This document shows positions 1 to 9,605 of a stretch of DNA of 45,704 bases, piece after piece (positions within the stretch are counted from its first letter, which is position 1; each line of letters starts with the position of its first letter). Below the pieces are notes generated by a model. The model did no database searches and was not told the origin of the DNA. It saw nothing but the letters and a program-made list of their open reading frames with translations. A program made the position numbers and the translations under genes. Source of the stretch: Triparma columacea (lineage: Eukaryota; Sar; Bolidophyceae; Parmales; Triparmaceae); NCBI GenBank assembly GCA_030267965.1, contig BRYA01000369.1:1-45704 (forward strand). The letters run 5' to 3'.

Positions 1-536
1 TACAAACCAAACTTCATATAACTCCCTTCCACAGTCAAACCAAGCTGCATACACATTGCAGCTGTCTTCTAGAACACGCTGGCATACTCTGCAAGCCCCT
101 TCTCCAGAAATGTCAACTCTAAAATTGAGGTCAGGGTTATAAACTCTAAAATTGAGGTCGGGGTTAAGACTTCAGGGTTACAACCCAAACTTCATATAAC
201 TCCCTTTCACAGTCAAACCAAGCTGCATACACATTGCAGCTCCTCAATACAGCACCCTTGCAAGCTCTGCAAGCCCATTCTTCAGAAAAGTCAACTCTAA
301 AATTGAGGTCGGGGTTATAAACTCTAGGGTTACAAACTCTAAAATTGAGGTCGGGGTTAAGACTCTAGGGTTACAACCCAAAACTTCATATAACTCCCCT
401 CCACAGTCAAACCAAGCTGCATACACACTGCAACTGCTCCCTACAGCACCCTGGCAGACTCTGCAAGGCTCCACTTGACCACTAGGGATGAAAAAGTTTT
501 GGTCAAAAACTCTAAAACTGAGGTCAGGGGTTAGCA
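1..536. repeat. Tandem repeat array, about 180-190 bp unit, three copies
   Basis: Three imperfect copies begin near 1, 179 and 372, each starting with a TACAAMCC-like motif and the shared segment AACTTCATATAACTCCC. Each then carries an ACAGTCAAACCAAGCTGCATAC block, and copies end in short sub-repeats of AACTCTAAAATTGAGGTC and CTAGGGTT. Unit lengths are about 178 and 193 bp. No gene is seen here. The TAGGGTT-rich ends and the telomere-like palindrome just downstream suggest a subtelomeric or satellite-type repeat; that reading is inference. Confidence 0.8.
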
Positions 537-611
537 CAAACCCTCTCTTTTTTCTCTTCTAAGCTTCCTCAATACTCACAAACCACTTTCACACTCCAAT
601 CAAACTTCTAG

Positions 612-631
612 GGTTAGGGTTAACCCTAACC
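612..631. repeat. Palindromic telomere-like motif (head-to-head TTAGGG)
   Basis: The 20 bases at 612-631 are a perfect palindrome made of two TTAGGG-type repeats facing two CCCTAA-type repeats. A short direct repeat (AATACTCACAAACCACT-like) flanks it on both sides, near 570 and 645. It could be a remnant of an end fusion or of telomere-sequence insertion, or simply part of the local satellite. It lies 3' of the large minus-strand gene that ends at 766. Confidence 0.6.
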
Positions 632-765
632 ACTACACTTTCACAATACTCACAAACCACTCTAAAACTGCCAAAGTTCTCAACATATGCATAAAACTCT
701 TACACAAAAGTCACAGCTATACAAAATCAAATAAATTTGTCCTACAAATGTTGCTGCCCTATTAG

Positions 766-3700
766 TCACTCTCCATCGTCATCTTCTATTGGCAAAATAC
801 TGCTTACTTTTGCCTTCCCACCTCCTACCCCTATAATATCTCCACCATCAGCGCCTCCAACACTTGCTCTCCTAATACTTGCTCTTAAAGCACCTGCTAG
901 AATACCCTCAGCTTCAGCATCAACACTTGCTCTCCTAACACTCTCTCTCCTTCTAGCATCTCCATCTGATGGAATGAAGTCTACAGGTACTGTTGCTTTC
1001 TTCACATCAGTAAACCACTCTGGCTTCTCCTCATCCCATTTGGCCCAATTCAAGTTAACCCATTTCTTAATTTCTCCTTCAATTGCAACCCAATGATGCC
1101 TTGAATTTGTGAAGACTATAACTTTCATTTCATCACTTTCTCCTTCAAGAAAATATTCCATAGTCATATCCTTTGATCTTTGTGTACTCCAGAAGGTGTG
1201 CCAGTACTTCTTCTCAATGTTCCAAAAGAAGACAGCAAAGCATAGGGTAGTTATCAGTATGGCATACTTCACAATAGTCAATGCAATATCAATTGCCCGC
1301 TCATCAACATAAGGTGAAGCTAAATATATTGACACTGGCAAGCTTCCCATGGTCAACACAAAACCAAACAACCAGTAAGCTCCTCCAACTTCATTAGGAT
1401 GCCGCAGCTGCACAATTGAAGTGAAGTCTGTGATGATCTTTACAATCACTCTCATTAAAATACTAATCACAATCTCTGCATTACCCCCCAATGGTATCCA
1501 GTACCAAAAGTCTCCCCTCAGTACCTTAACTAATATGTACAGACCAAGGTCAGCTCCAATGTAGAGAAAGGCCCAACTACCCCCAATCAACCCAAGAAGA
1601 ACTATTGTTGTACATCTAATGAGAAGCATTCCTGCAGTCAACAGCATCATAGACACAAATACTACTGATCTCTTGCTTGCGTTTGCTGGTAAATACCCAT
1701 AAAAGTCTGGTGAACATTCTCTCCTAGCAGGGTCTGTGTCCCAGTCATAACTAATTGTTGCCGAGGCAAAGCCTGTTGTAATTGCTGACACTGCAACTGA
1801 AAGCCATGCTGAAGTTCCAACGTCTTTGTCACTGCTTGCTATAGCCATAAGTTGGATGATCACCCCAGGAATTGCCTCAGCAAACATCTCTATCCCTTTC
1901 ATGAATGTCATCTCCACCATTGGATCAATTGCAGCCCCAACCTCTTGCTTTGCTCCAGTTGCTACCCTATAAGCATCAACTGCAGGCTTGTACCCAAGCA
2001 AGATTGGAATCAACTCCCGCAACACCTTCTTCATCCCCAACTTCTTATTCTGACCCCAAACAGCACCCATCTGAAGCCCAATTGACACTGCCAAACTTGC
2101 CAAAGATGCCTTAAAGTACCCATACTTCTTATCACTCCAAAACTTATGTGTCACATACACATCGGTGAGCAAATCGACCATGCTTGTGGCAGCACCAACT
2201 GTCACTCTCATCTTAAGCCCCCAAGGAGCACCCCTCACTACACCGTACCCAACAGCTACAAACATACCGTTCATCCAAGGATACTCCCCAAAGAGCTCCC
2301 CCACAGCAGCATTCTGCAGACGCCACTGGTCGACACCTGCCTCCACAATTTTCCTACTCTTCAAGCATGGAGTAAGGTTGTTCCCAATTACCAGGGCCTC
2401 CCCCTCACCTAACTCCTCGAGTTTCTTTGACACTGGATGGTTCCTATGAACCTCTCCAAGTACTGCACGTTTCAAAACTGTCTCGAACCAAGGGTACTTC
2501 TCCACTACCACCCTCAAAGCACTCATATCTTCGTCGTTGCCTTTCTCAATTTTACCAATAAAGTCGCTCACCATTTCTTCCTTCCTCTTGCTGAGCTTCT
2601 CCCCCTCCACGAAAATTATGAGAGCCTCCCCAACTTTCTTCCCGTCGATTTTGGACGATGCTTTGTCAGTATTGATGTTCTCTTCGACTAATTCAGCATT
2701 TCCATTGGTGCTCCCTTCGATACCTCCTCCCCAAGCAATTACTCCACCATCAGCGCCTCCGACACTTGCTCTTCTAATACTTGCTCCCAAAGCACCTGCT
2801 AGACCACCCTCAGCATTAGCATCAACACTTGCTCTTCTTACACTTTCTCTCCTTCTAGCATCTCCATCTGCTGGAATAAAATCTACAGGTACCCTAGCTT
2901 TCATCACATCAGTGAACCACTCTGGCTTCTCCTCCTCCCATTTAGCCCAGTTTAACCCAATCCACTTTTTAATTTCTCCTTCAATTGAGACCCAATGATG
3001 CCTTGAATTTGTGAAGACTACAAACTTTATTTCATCACTTTCTCCTTCAAGGAAATATGCCATTGACATATCGTTAGATCTCTGCGTGCTCCAGAAGGTG
3101 TGCCAGTATTTCCTCTCAATGTTCAAAAAAAAGACAGCAAAGCACATGGTACTTATTAGTATGCAATACTTCACTATCGACAATGCAGTCTTAATAGCTC
3201 TCTCATCAACATGAGGTGAAGTTAAATGTATTGACACTGGCAAGCTTCCCATTGTCAGCAAAAGACCAAACAACCAATAGGCTCCTCCTACTTCATTATG
3301 ATGTCTAAAATGCGCCATTGAAGTAAAGTCTGCAATGATCTTTACAATCACTCTAAATATGATACTACTTACAATTTCAAAGTTACCCCCCACTGGTATC
3401 CAGTACCAAAAGTCTCCCCTTAATATCTTAACTAACAAGTAAAGACCAAGGTCAGCGCCAATGTAGAGAAAGGCCCAACTACCTCCCATCAACCCAAGAA
3501 GAACTATTGTTGTACATCTTATTAGAAGCATTCCAGCAGTGAAAAGCAACATGGACACAAATACTACTGTTCTTTTGCTTGCATTTGCAGGTATATACCC
3601 ATAGAAGGCTGGTGTTTCTTTTCTATTAAAAGGGTCTGTGTCCCAGTCGTAACTAATTGTTGCTGAGGCAAAGCCTGTTGTAATTGCTGACACTGCAACT

Positions 3701-4132
3701 GAAAGCCATGCTGAAGTTCCAACCTCTTTGTCACTGGTTGAAATAGCCATAAGTTGGATGATAACTCCAGGGATTGCCTCAGCAAACATCTCAACACATT
3801 TCATCAATGTCATCTCAAGCATTGGGTCAATTACAACCCCAACCTCTTGCTTTGCACCAGTTGCTACCCTGTAAGCATCAACAGCAGGCTTGTACCCAAG
3901 CAAGATTGGAATACACTCCCACACCACCCTCTTCATCCCCAACTTCCTATTCTGCATCCAAACAGTAAATATCTGAAGTCCAATTGACGCCATCAAACTT
4001 GCCAAAGAAGCCTTAAAGTGCCCATATTTCTTATCTCTCCAAAACATGTTCGTCACATACACATCAGTCACCAAATCAAGCATGCTTGTGGCAGCACCAA
4101 TAGTTACTCTTGCCTTTAAGCCTAAGGTAGAC
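766..4132 (-). repeat. Intragenic duplication of the membrane core, 1,902-nt offset
   Basis: The segment 766 to about 2230 is repeated at about 2668-4132 inside the giant gene. Two anchors 1.1 kb apart have exactly the same offset: CAATGATGCC at 1091 and 2993, and CATGCTTGTGGC at 2179 and 4081. Both give 1,902 nt, or 634 codons, so there is no net insertion or deletion between the anchors. Outside the core the linker is not obviously duplicated. Confidence 0.85.
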
Positions 4133-7100
4133 TTCATGAATAGGTTCATAACTATCTCCTCTAGCATGGGTCTTAACCACTCTTGTTCATTCATAACCTC
4201 CTGCACTTCAGTAAATTGATTTGCCCACTCATCTACAGCATGAGCAGCAGTCAAAGTAGTCAACATGACTGCTGTCATTGCACTCCCAATCTCCCACCCC
4301 TTGGCTTCCTCCTCACTATTATCTTCTCCCTCATTTGTTGCTCTCCTTTTAAATTTGTTCCTAACCACAGCATACAGCAAAGTTCTCATGAAACTGTGCT
4401 GCTCTGTAATCTCTCTCAGTGCCCTATTGGCAACAATAAAGTCCCTCACAACCTCTACCTTACTGTCCCCTATTTTCTTTTTATTCACTCTCTCCATTAA
4501 CTGCTCTCCAAACCTCCTCCCATCCTGTTCCCCTGCTTCTGTGCTCTTCAGAAGGTTGTCAAAGAAGTGAGCAGCATCAGTTGCCAAGCTCAGGTGCTTA
4601 ATTACACTCTTTTTGCTAGCAGCCTCCTTTCCTAAACCCTCCTGTCTAGTCACCAATACAACCTCCGTCTTATCCTGGTCTACCTCGCAAAACTTTGCAG
4701 CAGTGAAATGTCCTTTGTGTTCAACTGTAGCTACAAGAGTCTTGTTATTGATTCTGTGTAGCTCGAGCTGGGAGTCAACCCCACTTTTAAGGTTCCAGAA
4801 GAATGCTGCAACTTCCTTGTGGGATGTTCTCACATATATTGAAGTCTTCCCCCATCCCATTCCCTTCTCTGCCTTTATCAATGTCTGTCCAGACAATGCA
4901 CTACTGATCTCTTGAGCTCCGTCAATCTCGTCAAAGTGACTTTCAATTTTAGGTGCTCCCTCAATTGCAATCTCCTCAAACTTTGCAATAATCTGCTGTC
5001 TGTTGACGTCAGCAATTTCTCTGCTTCTGTCAAATTTCTTCCTCAAGTCTGAGGCTTTTGCGAGAAACCTTGGTGCAATCTTGTTCATGACGGAAGAGAA
5101 GAATACACCACCAAGGTCTACTGTTGATATAAAAGTCACTGATGTTTGTGGCACACCCCCAATAGGGTCAAGTGGCTCAAACACCCATACTGTGTGTGCC
5201 TTCAGTAAAACATTGCGATCTTTCACTGGAAAGTCTTCATGAAGCCCCTCTATGTCTGCGACATCAATGATCACTTTACCATCCTGTTGTTTGATCCAGG
5301 TAATTTTACTCCTACTAACACGAGGAGCAAGTCCAGGGATACCAAACCCCCTTGTTGTAGTGAAGTTTAGAGTATGGGCATTGATTTTTTTTATGTGGTA
5401 CTTGGTGATACCTCGCTCCTTTGAAGTTGTTCGGAATGCTCTTGAGTCTAGATTGTACTCGTGTGCAGCACACTTCTCCACACTAGCATCAACTACAGTA
5501 TTGGCAAAACCAGTCCCCGTGCTTGCCCCATCAACATGAACTAGCTTCATCTTGACCCTCTCATCAGGACTCTTCAGAAGAGCAAAGTTTTCCTCCACCT
5601 TACACTTCTCATAGAACTCCTTCCCTTTCCTGATTGCATCCTTCTCCTCATCTGTATAATCTTGGTGTTCATTCTTGATGATGTTGGCAAGGGAGGCCAG
5701 TGCAGCTTTATCAACCTCATCATCTTTATTGAAATATGTTCTTAAGTCAGCAACTGCACCCAGGGCGTTTGGTATCTTTTTGTCAACAAGAGATTGAGGT
5801 AAGTGGCCTGCCGCATCAGCATGTTGCAGTAGCTCAATCTTACACTGAGGAACTCTACCAACATTTTCAATGTTAGTTGCAATAAAGATGGCTTGAGTTG
5901 TTCCTCTTAAAAATGTCCCAGCACTCCCGCCATAATCAACCTCATCTTTCATAGGCCAGACAGCTACGGAAATGGATTTTTGTGTGTCATTTCTCAGTAT
6001 TAGCTTGTTGACAAACTCTCGATTGCTAATGAGCTTTGGTAATTTCTTTACAGTCGCAACCACTTTCTCATTGGGTTTACCCTTGTCTGTTTTTATCTCA
6101 AGTCTAGCCAGATTCCCTTCCTCCCTGTCAACAGCCATCCTCTCCCTGCTGCAATACTCAAAGTACCAAGCAGCAGCTTCTTCTGCAGTACAGTCTGCTT
6201 CACCAAGAGCTCTGCCAAGTGCAATGCTCTTCTCTCCCTTCAACTGTTGTCTATATTTGATCTCCATCTTCACTCCCTCATAAGGTGACTCAAGAGGCCC
6301 CCATCTTCCTTCCTTCTCCCTACCAAAGAGCTTCTCCAACTCCCCAAACACCTTCTTCTGGTCCTCCTCCAACTCAAAACCCTCCCTCATCCTCTCCACC
6401 AAGGCCCCCCTGACCTCAGCATCAACTTCCTTCCCGTTCCTCCTGAACTTCTTCTGCAACCTGTTGGCCTCAACAAGCTGATTCTTTGCAAGGTACTCAA
6501 TGGCTTTGTCCATCAGTTTCTTTTGAAGGCCTATGAAATGCAGATCAACGGTCTGAATGCGTGTCACTCTAGAGACATTTGGGGCAATCTCATTGAAGAA
6601 GTAGACACCTGTAGTCTCTGCTAGCACAAATCCTTCCTTACTGAGGTCCTTGAAACCTCCTCCAGGGTACTCTGTCAGTGGCACAAAAGCCAACATGTAT
6701 GATGTCCGGCCATTCTCAAGTTTGACTTCCTTCCACACAAACCAATTCTCAAATAGTCGATTGGTGGCGGCAGGGACCTTCACGCCAAAATGATAGTGCA
6801 TGCTTCTAGTTCCCTTAAAACCATTCCTGATAACCCTTGGTAAGTTCCCATCATTTTTGAAGTGCAACTCAGATAGTGCAAATGTGTCAAGCAGAAATTC
6901 CTCTGCCAATACACCCTTTGTTGACTTGTCCACAGTAACCCCAAAGGCTCCCCACAACTTGTCCTCCTCTCTCCACAGGAACTTGTCAATACCCTCCTTC
7001 AGTGTCCCCTTGGCTCTCTTTCCCTTTGTGTGAAGTTCCTTCTCTAGGCTCGCAACCCTCTCCAACATTGTGTCCTCCTCTCTTGTCATAGGCGGTGCCC

Positions 7101-8406
7101 TTGGCATGATCTCCTCCACAAAGTGTTTCTTCCTCCGCTCGTCAATTACTGCAGGCTGTCTGAACTTCTTCATGACTTCATCTAGAATTCCCTTCAATGA
7201 GGTATAGGCAGACTTGGTGTCGCTTTTCCCATCAATTATGAAACTAGTGCGCGCCCTTATCAAACTAGGGCGCGCACTTATGAAACTAGGGCGCGCACTT
7301 ATGAAACTAGGGCCGGCACTTATGAAACGAGGGCGCGCACTCTTTGAGCTTTTGACTGTGCGAACATCAGCTTCTGATTTCATCTCTGTTAATCTCTCCT
7401 CTGCCTTAAGAGTTCCCACCACGGTGACTGCAGTTTGTCCAAACCCAAAGTCAGTGAAGCTGAGCTCCCCCTTAATGACACCTCGCTTGACAGTCTTGGT
7501 CTTTATTGACGCTAGAATTTCGACAAGCTTCGCAGTTGCCTCATCAGAAAGGTCGTCCTCGTCAAGGGGTGTCAACTCCATAATGCTCGTCAATTTGTCA
7601 GGAGAGACAACTTTGAGGTTGAGGAGAAATTCGACAAACTTATTCCCGCTTCCGTAGTGTTGCCAATGGACGAGTCTGTGAATGACTCCTTCCTTTTCGT
7701 CATACTCCTGGAGGGTCTTCCTTCGGAACTTGCCCTGCTCACAATCGGTGAGGAAAAAATCAATGATCTTGTCGCGCTCGTCGTGGAAGACATCAGCAAG
7801 CTCCATAACCTTCACATCGACGCCGGTAGACATGTCTATGAGGCCTTCAACGGCTCCTCTCTCCTCAAGGAGCTTCACAAGTTTGTCTTGCTCGGGTCCA
7901 AGAGCTGCATAATCGATATCAACTGGTCCTTGCGTAGTGGAAGAGGCGTGATTGGGGCTAGAGAGGGACTGCGGGGGGTCTTTGTTCCTGACGGTGTTGT
8001 CAGGATCTAATATCATGGACTGAGCGGCAGTGGCGAGGCTGTCAGACGCAAGGCCGACTGGCGTGTGGCTGGGAGTCGCGCACCCAACAGCCCTGTCAAT
8101 CTCCTCATCAGTCTTGGTGGCTCCACCGATGCCTCCAAGGAATGCTTTGTTTCCCTCGGCTTTTTCCTCCACCGAATTTTCATTGCCACCGAGGTCGTCA
8201 GGAGGATCGTTGACGCGAAAAACCCGTCCATTCTCCATATTATTGTCATCGATAGAGTCAATAACATCTTCAGCAGCACCAACAGTCTCCCCATTTACAA
8301 CTCTCTCGATGTCGACAAATTGTGCTTGGTCAGTGGTGCCCCTCTCGACGTCGCTGCTGGCTACAATGTGCTTGTCCTCCTGCTGGGGCCTGTCTTTAGT
8401 GCTCAT
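766..8406 (-). CDS. Giant START-like / double XKR-like membrane protein (2,546 aa)
   Basis: Uninterrupted frame. I start at the ATG at 8406; an upstream in-frame TTG is not needed. Residues 1-160 are acidic and disordered. Near residues 357-387 there is a five-fold 7-residue repeat (ARPSFIS type). START-like lipid-binding units are visible at about 500-640, 739-882 and 950-1109, with a fourth N-terminal half at about 1160-1260; the third shows the classic W-x-P-L-D ... TVDLGG pattern. Two polytopic cores follow, about 1425-1850 and 2068-2546. Both carry DxxTDxYVT, a KPAVDAYRVATGA segment, an E-[ML]-F-A-E-A-I-P-G-V-I-I-Q-L helix and an RRRESVRRASV basic tail. The E..E.xPxxxxQL helix and the DxxTD helix resemble XK-related scramblases, so a role in lipid binding and transbilayer movement is inferred, not shown. 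The cores are near-identical at DNA level, pointing to a recent internal duplication. Paralogues lie at 9606-11736 and 15218-17608. Confidence 0.8.
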   Translation of the reverse strand: MSTKDRPQQEDKHIVASSDVERGTTDQAQFVDIERVVNGETVGAAEDVIDSIDDNNMENGRVFRVNDPPDDLGGNENSVEEKAEGNKAFLGGIGGATKTDEEIDRAVGCATPSHTPVGLASDSLATAAQSMILDPDNTVRNKDPPQSLSSPNHASSTTQGPVDIDYAALGPEQDKLVKLLEERGAVEGLIDMSTGVDVKVMELADVFHDERDKIIDFFLTDCEQGKFRRKTLQEYDEKEGVIHRLVHWQHYGSGNKFVEFLLNLKVVSPDKLTSIMELTPLDEDDLSDEATAKLVEILASIKTKTVKRGVIKGELSFTDFGFGQTAVTVVGTLKAEERLTEMKSEADVRTVKSSKSARPRFISAGPSFISARPSFISARPSLIRARTSFIIDGKSDTKSAYTSLKGILDEVMKKFRQPAVIDERRKKHFVEEIMPRAPPMTREEDTMLERVASLEKELHTKGKRAKGTLKEGIDKFLWREEDKLWGAFGVTVDKSTKGVLAEEFLLDTFALSELHFKNDGNLPRVIRNGFKGTRSMHYHFGVKVPAATNRLFENWFVWKEVKLENGRTSYMLAFVPLTEYPGGGFKDLSKEGFVLAETTGVYFFNEIAPNVSRVTRIQTVDLHFIGLQKKLMDKAIEYLAKNQLVEANRLQKKFRRNGKEVDAEVRGALVERMREGFELEEDQKKVFGELEKLFGREKEGRWGPLESPYEGVKMEIKYRQQLKGEKSIALGRALGEADCTAEEAAAWYFEYCSRERMAVDREEGNLARLEIKTDKGKPNEKVVATVKKLPKLISNREFVNKLILRNDTQKSISVAVWPMKDEVDYGGSAGTFLRGTTQAIFIATNIENVGRVPQCKIELLQHADAAGHLPQSLVDKKIPNALGAVADLRTYFNKDDEVDKAALASLANIIKNEHQDYTDEEKDAIRKGKEFYEKCKVEENFALLKSPDERVKMKLVHVDGASTGTGFANTVVDASVEKCAAHEYNLDSRAFRTTSKERGITKYHIKKINAHTLNFTTTRGFGIPGLAPRVSRSKITWIKQQDGKVIIDVADIEGLHEDFPVKDRNVLLKAHTVWVFEPLDPIGGVPQTSVTFISTVDLGGVFFSSVMNKIAPRFLAKASDLRKKFDRSREIADVNRQQIIAKFEEIAIEGAPKIESHFDEIDGAQEISSALSGQTLIKAEKGMGWGKTSIYVRTSHKEVAAFFWNLKSGVDSQLELHRINNKTLVATVEHKGHFTAAKFCEVDQDKTEVVLVTRQEGLGKEAASKKSVIKHLSLATDAAHFFDNLLKSTEAGEQDGRRFGEQLMERVNKKKIGDSKVEVVRDFIVANRALREITEQHSFMRTLLYAVVRNKFKRRATNEGEDNSEEEAKGWEIGSAMTAVMLTTLTAAHAVDEWANQFTEVQEVMNEQEWLRPMLEEIVMNLFMKSTLGLKARVTIGAATSMLDLVTDVYVTNMFWRDKKYGHFKASLASLMASIGLQIFTVWMQNRKLGMKRVVWECIPILLGYKPAVDAYRVATGAKQEVGVVIDPMLEMTLMKCVEMFAEAIPGVIIQLMAISTSDKEVGTSAWLSVAVSAITTGFASATISYDWDTDPFNRKETPAFYGYIPANASKRTVVFVSMLLFTAGMLLIRCTTIVLLGLMGGSWAFLYIGADLGLYLLVKILRGDFWYWIPVGGNFEIVSSIIFRVIVKIIADFTSMAHFRHHNEVGGAYWLFGLLLTMGSLPVSIHLTSPHVDERAIKTALSIVKYCILISTMCFAVFFLNIERKYWHTFWSTQRSNDMSMAYFLEGESDEIKFVVFTNSRHHWVSIEGEIKKWIGLNWAKWEEEKPEWFTDVMKARVPVDFIPADGDARRRESVRRASVDANAEGGLAGALGASIRRASVGGADGGVIAWGGGIEGSTNGNAELVEENINTDKASSKIDGKKVGEALIIFVEGEKLSKRKEEMVSDFIGKIEKGNDEDMSALRVVVEKYPWFETVLKRAVLGEVHRNHPVSKKLEELGEGEALVIGNNLTPCLKSRKIVEAGVDQWRLQNAAVGELFGEYPWMNGMFVAVGYGVVRGAPWGLKMRVTVGAATSMVDLLTDVYVTHKFWSDKKYGYFKASLASLAVSIGLQMGAVWGQNKKLGMKKVLRELIPILLGYKPAVDAYRVATGAKQEVGAAIDPMVEMTFMKGIEMFAEAIPGVIIQLMAIASSDKDVGTSAWLSVAVSAITTGFASATISYDWDTDPARRECSPDFYGYLPANASKRSVVFVSMMLLTAGMLLIRCTTIVLLGLIGGSWAFLYIGADLGLYILVKVLRGDFWYWIPLGGNAEIVISILMRVIVKIITDFTSIVQLRHPNEVGGAYWLFGFVLTMGSLPVSIYLASPYVDERAIDIALTIVKYAILITTLCFAVFFWNIEKKYWHTFWSTQRSKDMTMEYFLEGESDEMKVIVFTNSRHHWVAIEGEIKKWVNLNWAKWDEEKPEWFTDVKKATVPVDFIPSDGDARRRESVRRASVDAEAEGILAGALRASIRRASVGGADGGDIIGVGGGKAKVSSILPIEDDDGE
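7245..7335 (-). repeat. 21-bp coding minisatellite, five copies
   Basis: Five near-perfect 21-bp units (AAACTAGGGCGCGCACTTATG on the plus strand) lie in frame in the giant XKR-like gene. They encode a basic, Ser/Phe-containing heptapeptide repeat between the acidic N-terminus and the first START-like unit. Each unit carries the palindromic GCGCGC core, except one with GCCGGC. The repeat keeps the frame, so copy number can change without breaking the protein. Confidence 0.85.
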
Positions 8407-9605
8407 TTTGACACCCAAATGGATTTTCTTGATGTCTAACGGCTAACTGCGTAAGGGTGGATAAATGGGTTCGGTGAGCTTAGTGAAAGGTAAGTCGAAC
8501 TTCATATGATATTTATGACTAGTTCCAAGGAATTGCCAACAAGGCCCCCTTGTGCCCAACAGTCTTGCAATCTGCTGTGTTGTTCCACCATTGATCTCCA
8601 CAATGAAAAGGTTTGCGAAGGCCCCGAAGCATCTCTTTCTCGTCATATTGTCCCCCCCCCCCTTCTTCGTCACTTACCTTGACGAATATGCTGTCGGCAA
8701 GCTTAGGAATGAGCCTTGAGTAGGGGGGCTCAGGTCAGGATGGACAATGTTGTGGTTGTTGGACAGTGGGGGAGTCAAATATGCAATGAGGTTCTGGTGG
8801 GAGTCGTAGATGAATGCAAAAGGTTAGTTACGGAGTGCGAGAGGTCCTATTGGGGGAGATCACCAAAACCAGTACGAGCAGTTGCGGCGAGGGGGGAGTG
8901 TTGGGGGAGGCCTAGGGGAAGTTTCGCTTCAACGAGAAAGGTTTTGCGTCGAGTTCGATGTCGAGAAGAGCTGAGGTGCTCTTAATTTGGTGTTAGGTAG
9001 TCGTACACTAGATTAATTTTGTGGTTAAGGATGTGCACTTGCAAATCGAAAATCGGAAAAATTGAATTGTCTATTTTATACCTGCGAAATATATATTGTT
9101 ATTAACAATCAATATCATAAACCAATTTAGTATATATGATAATATGAAACTTGTTTTGACATCTCAAGAATATAATTTTATTAATGTCTCAAATGTAACT
9201 TGATATATGCAATTATCATTTTATTATGGTATTTTGAATCTTTTAGTATGTTTATATCACCTAAATAAATATTTGAAATTTCTCAGGTGTAAAATATTTT
9301 GCTATATGGATTGTTGTACATTTTAAAATCAATTGAGAAGGTTTTATACAATCAGTAAGATATTTTGGTAACAACAAAGAATTTAGAAGACTTTTGAAAA
9401 ATGTTGCGAGCAAAGGCGATTTTTGTCTAATGACAAACACACGTATATTAATCGTCAAGTGCATAACATTTGTCAATATTCTTAGTCCTGCTTACGTCCC
9501 TCGTAGTTCACAAACCTATTGTACATTTCTTACCCTCTCCGACCCCACCAATCACCCAAACCACTCTGAACATTTCAACCCTCGTCATAACAGCTGAAGA
9601 TAAAT
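8407..9605. other. Intergenic region between two divergent XKR-like genes
   Basis: About 1.2 kb separates the divergent start codons at 8406 and 9606. The first 600 bases are mixed in composition with a short C run near 8651. The rest, from about 9000, is strongly AT-rich and has no reading frame I would defend. It must hold both promoters. A 76-codon minus-strand frame at 8443-8673 has some protein-like character, but no start context or family supports it. Confidence 0.5.

Noticed and set aside
8407..8418. In-frame TTG at 8418 as start of the giant gene
   Set aside because: An ATG follows four codons later at 8406, and non-ATG initiation is not needed.
8443..8673. 76-codon minus-strand frame upstream of the giant gene
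   Set aside because: No start context, splice link or recognisable family. It may be a gene remnant, but nothing supports calling it.
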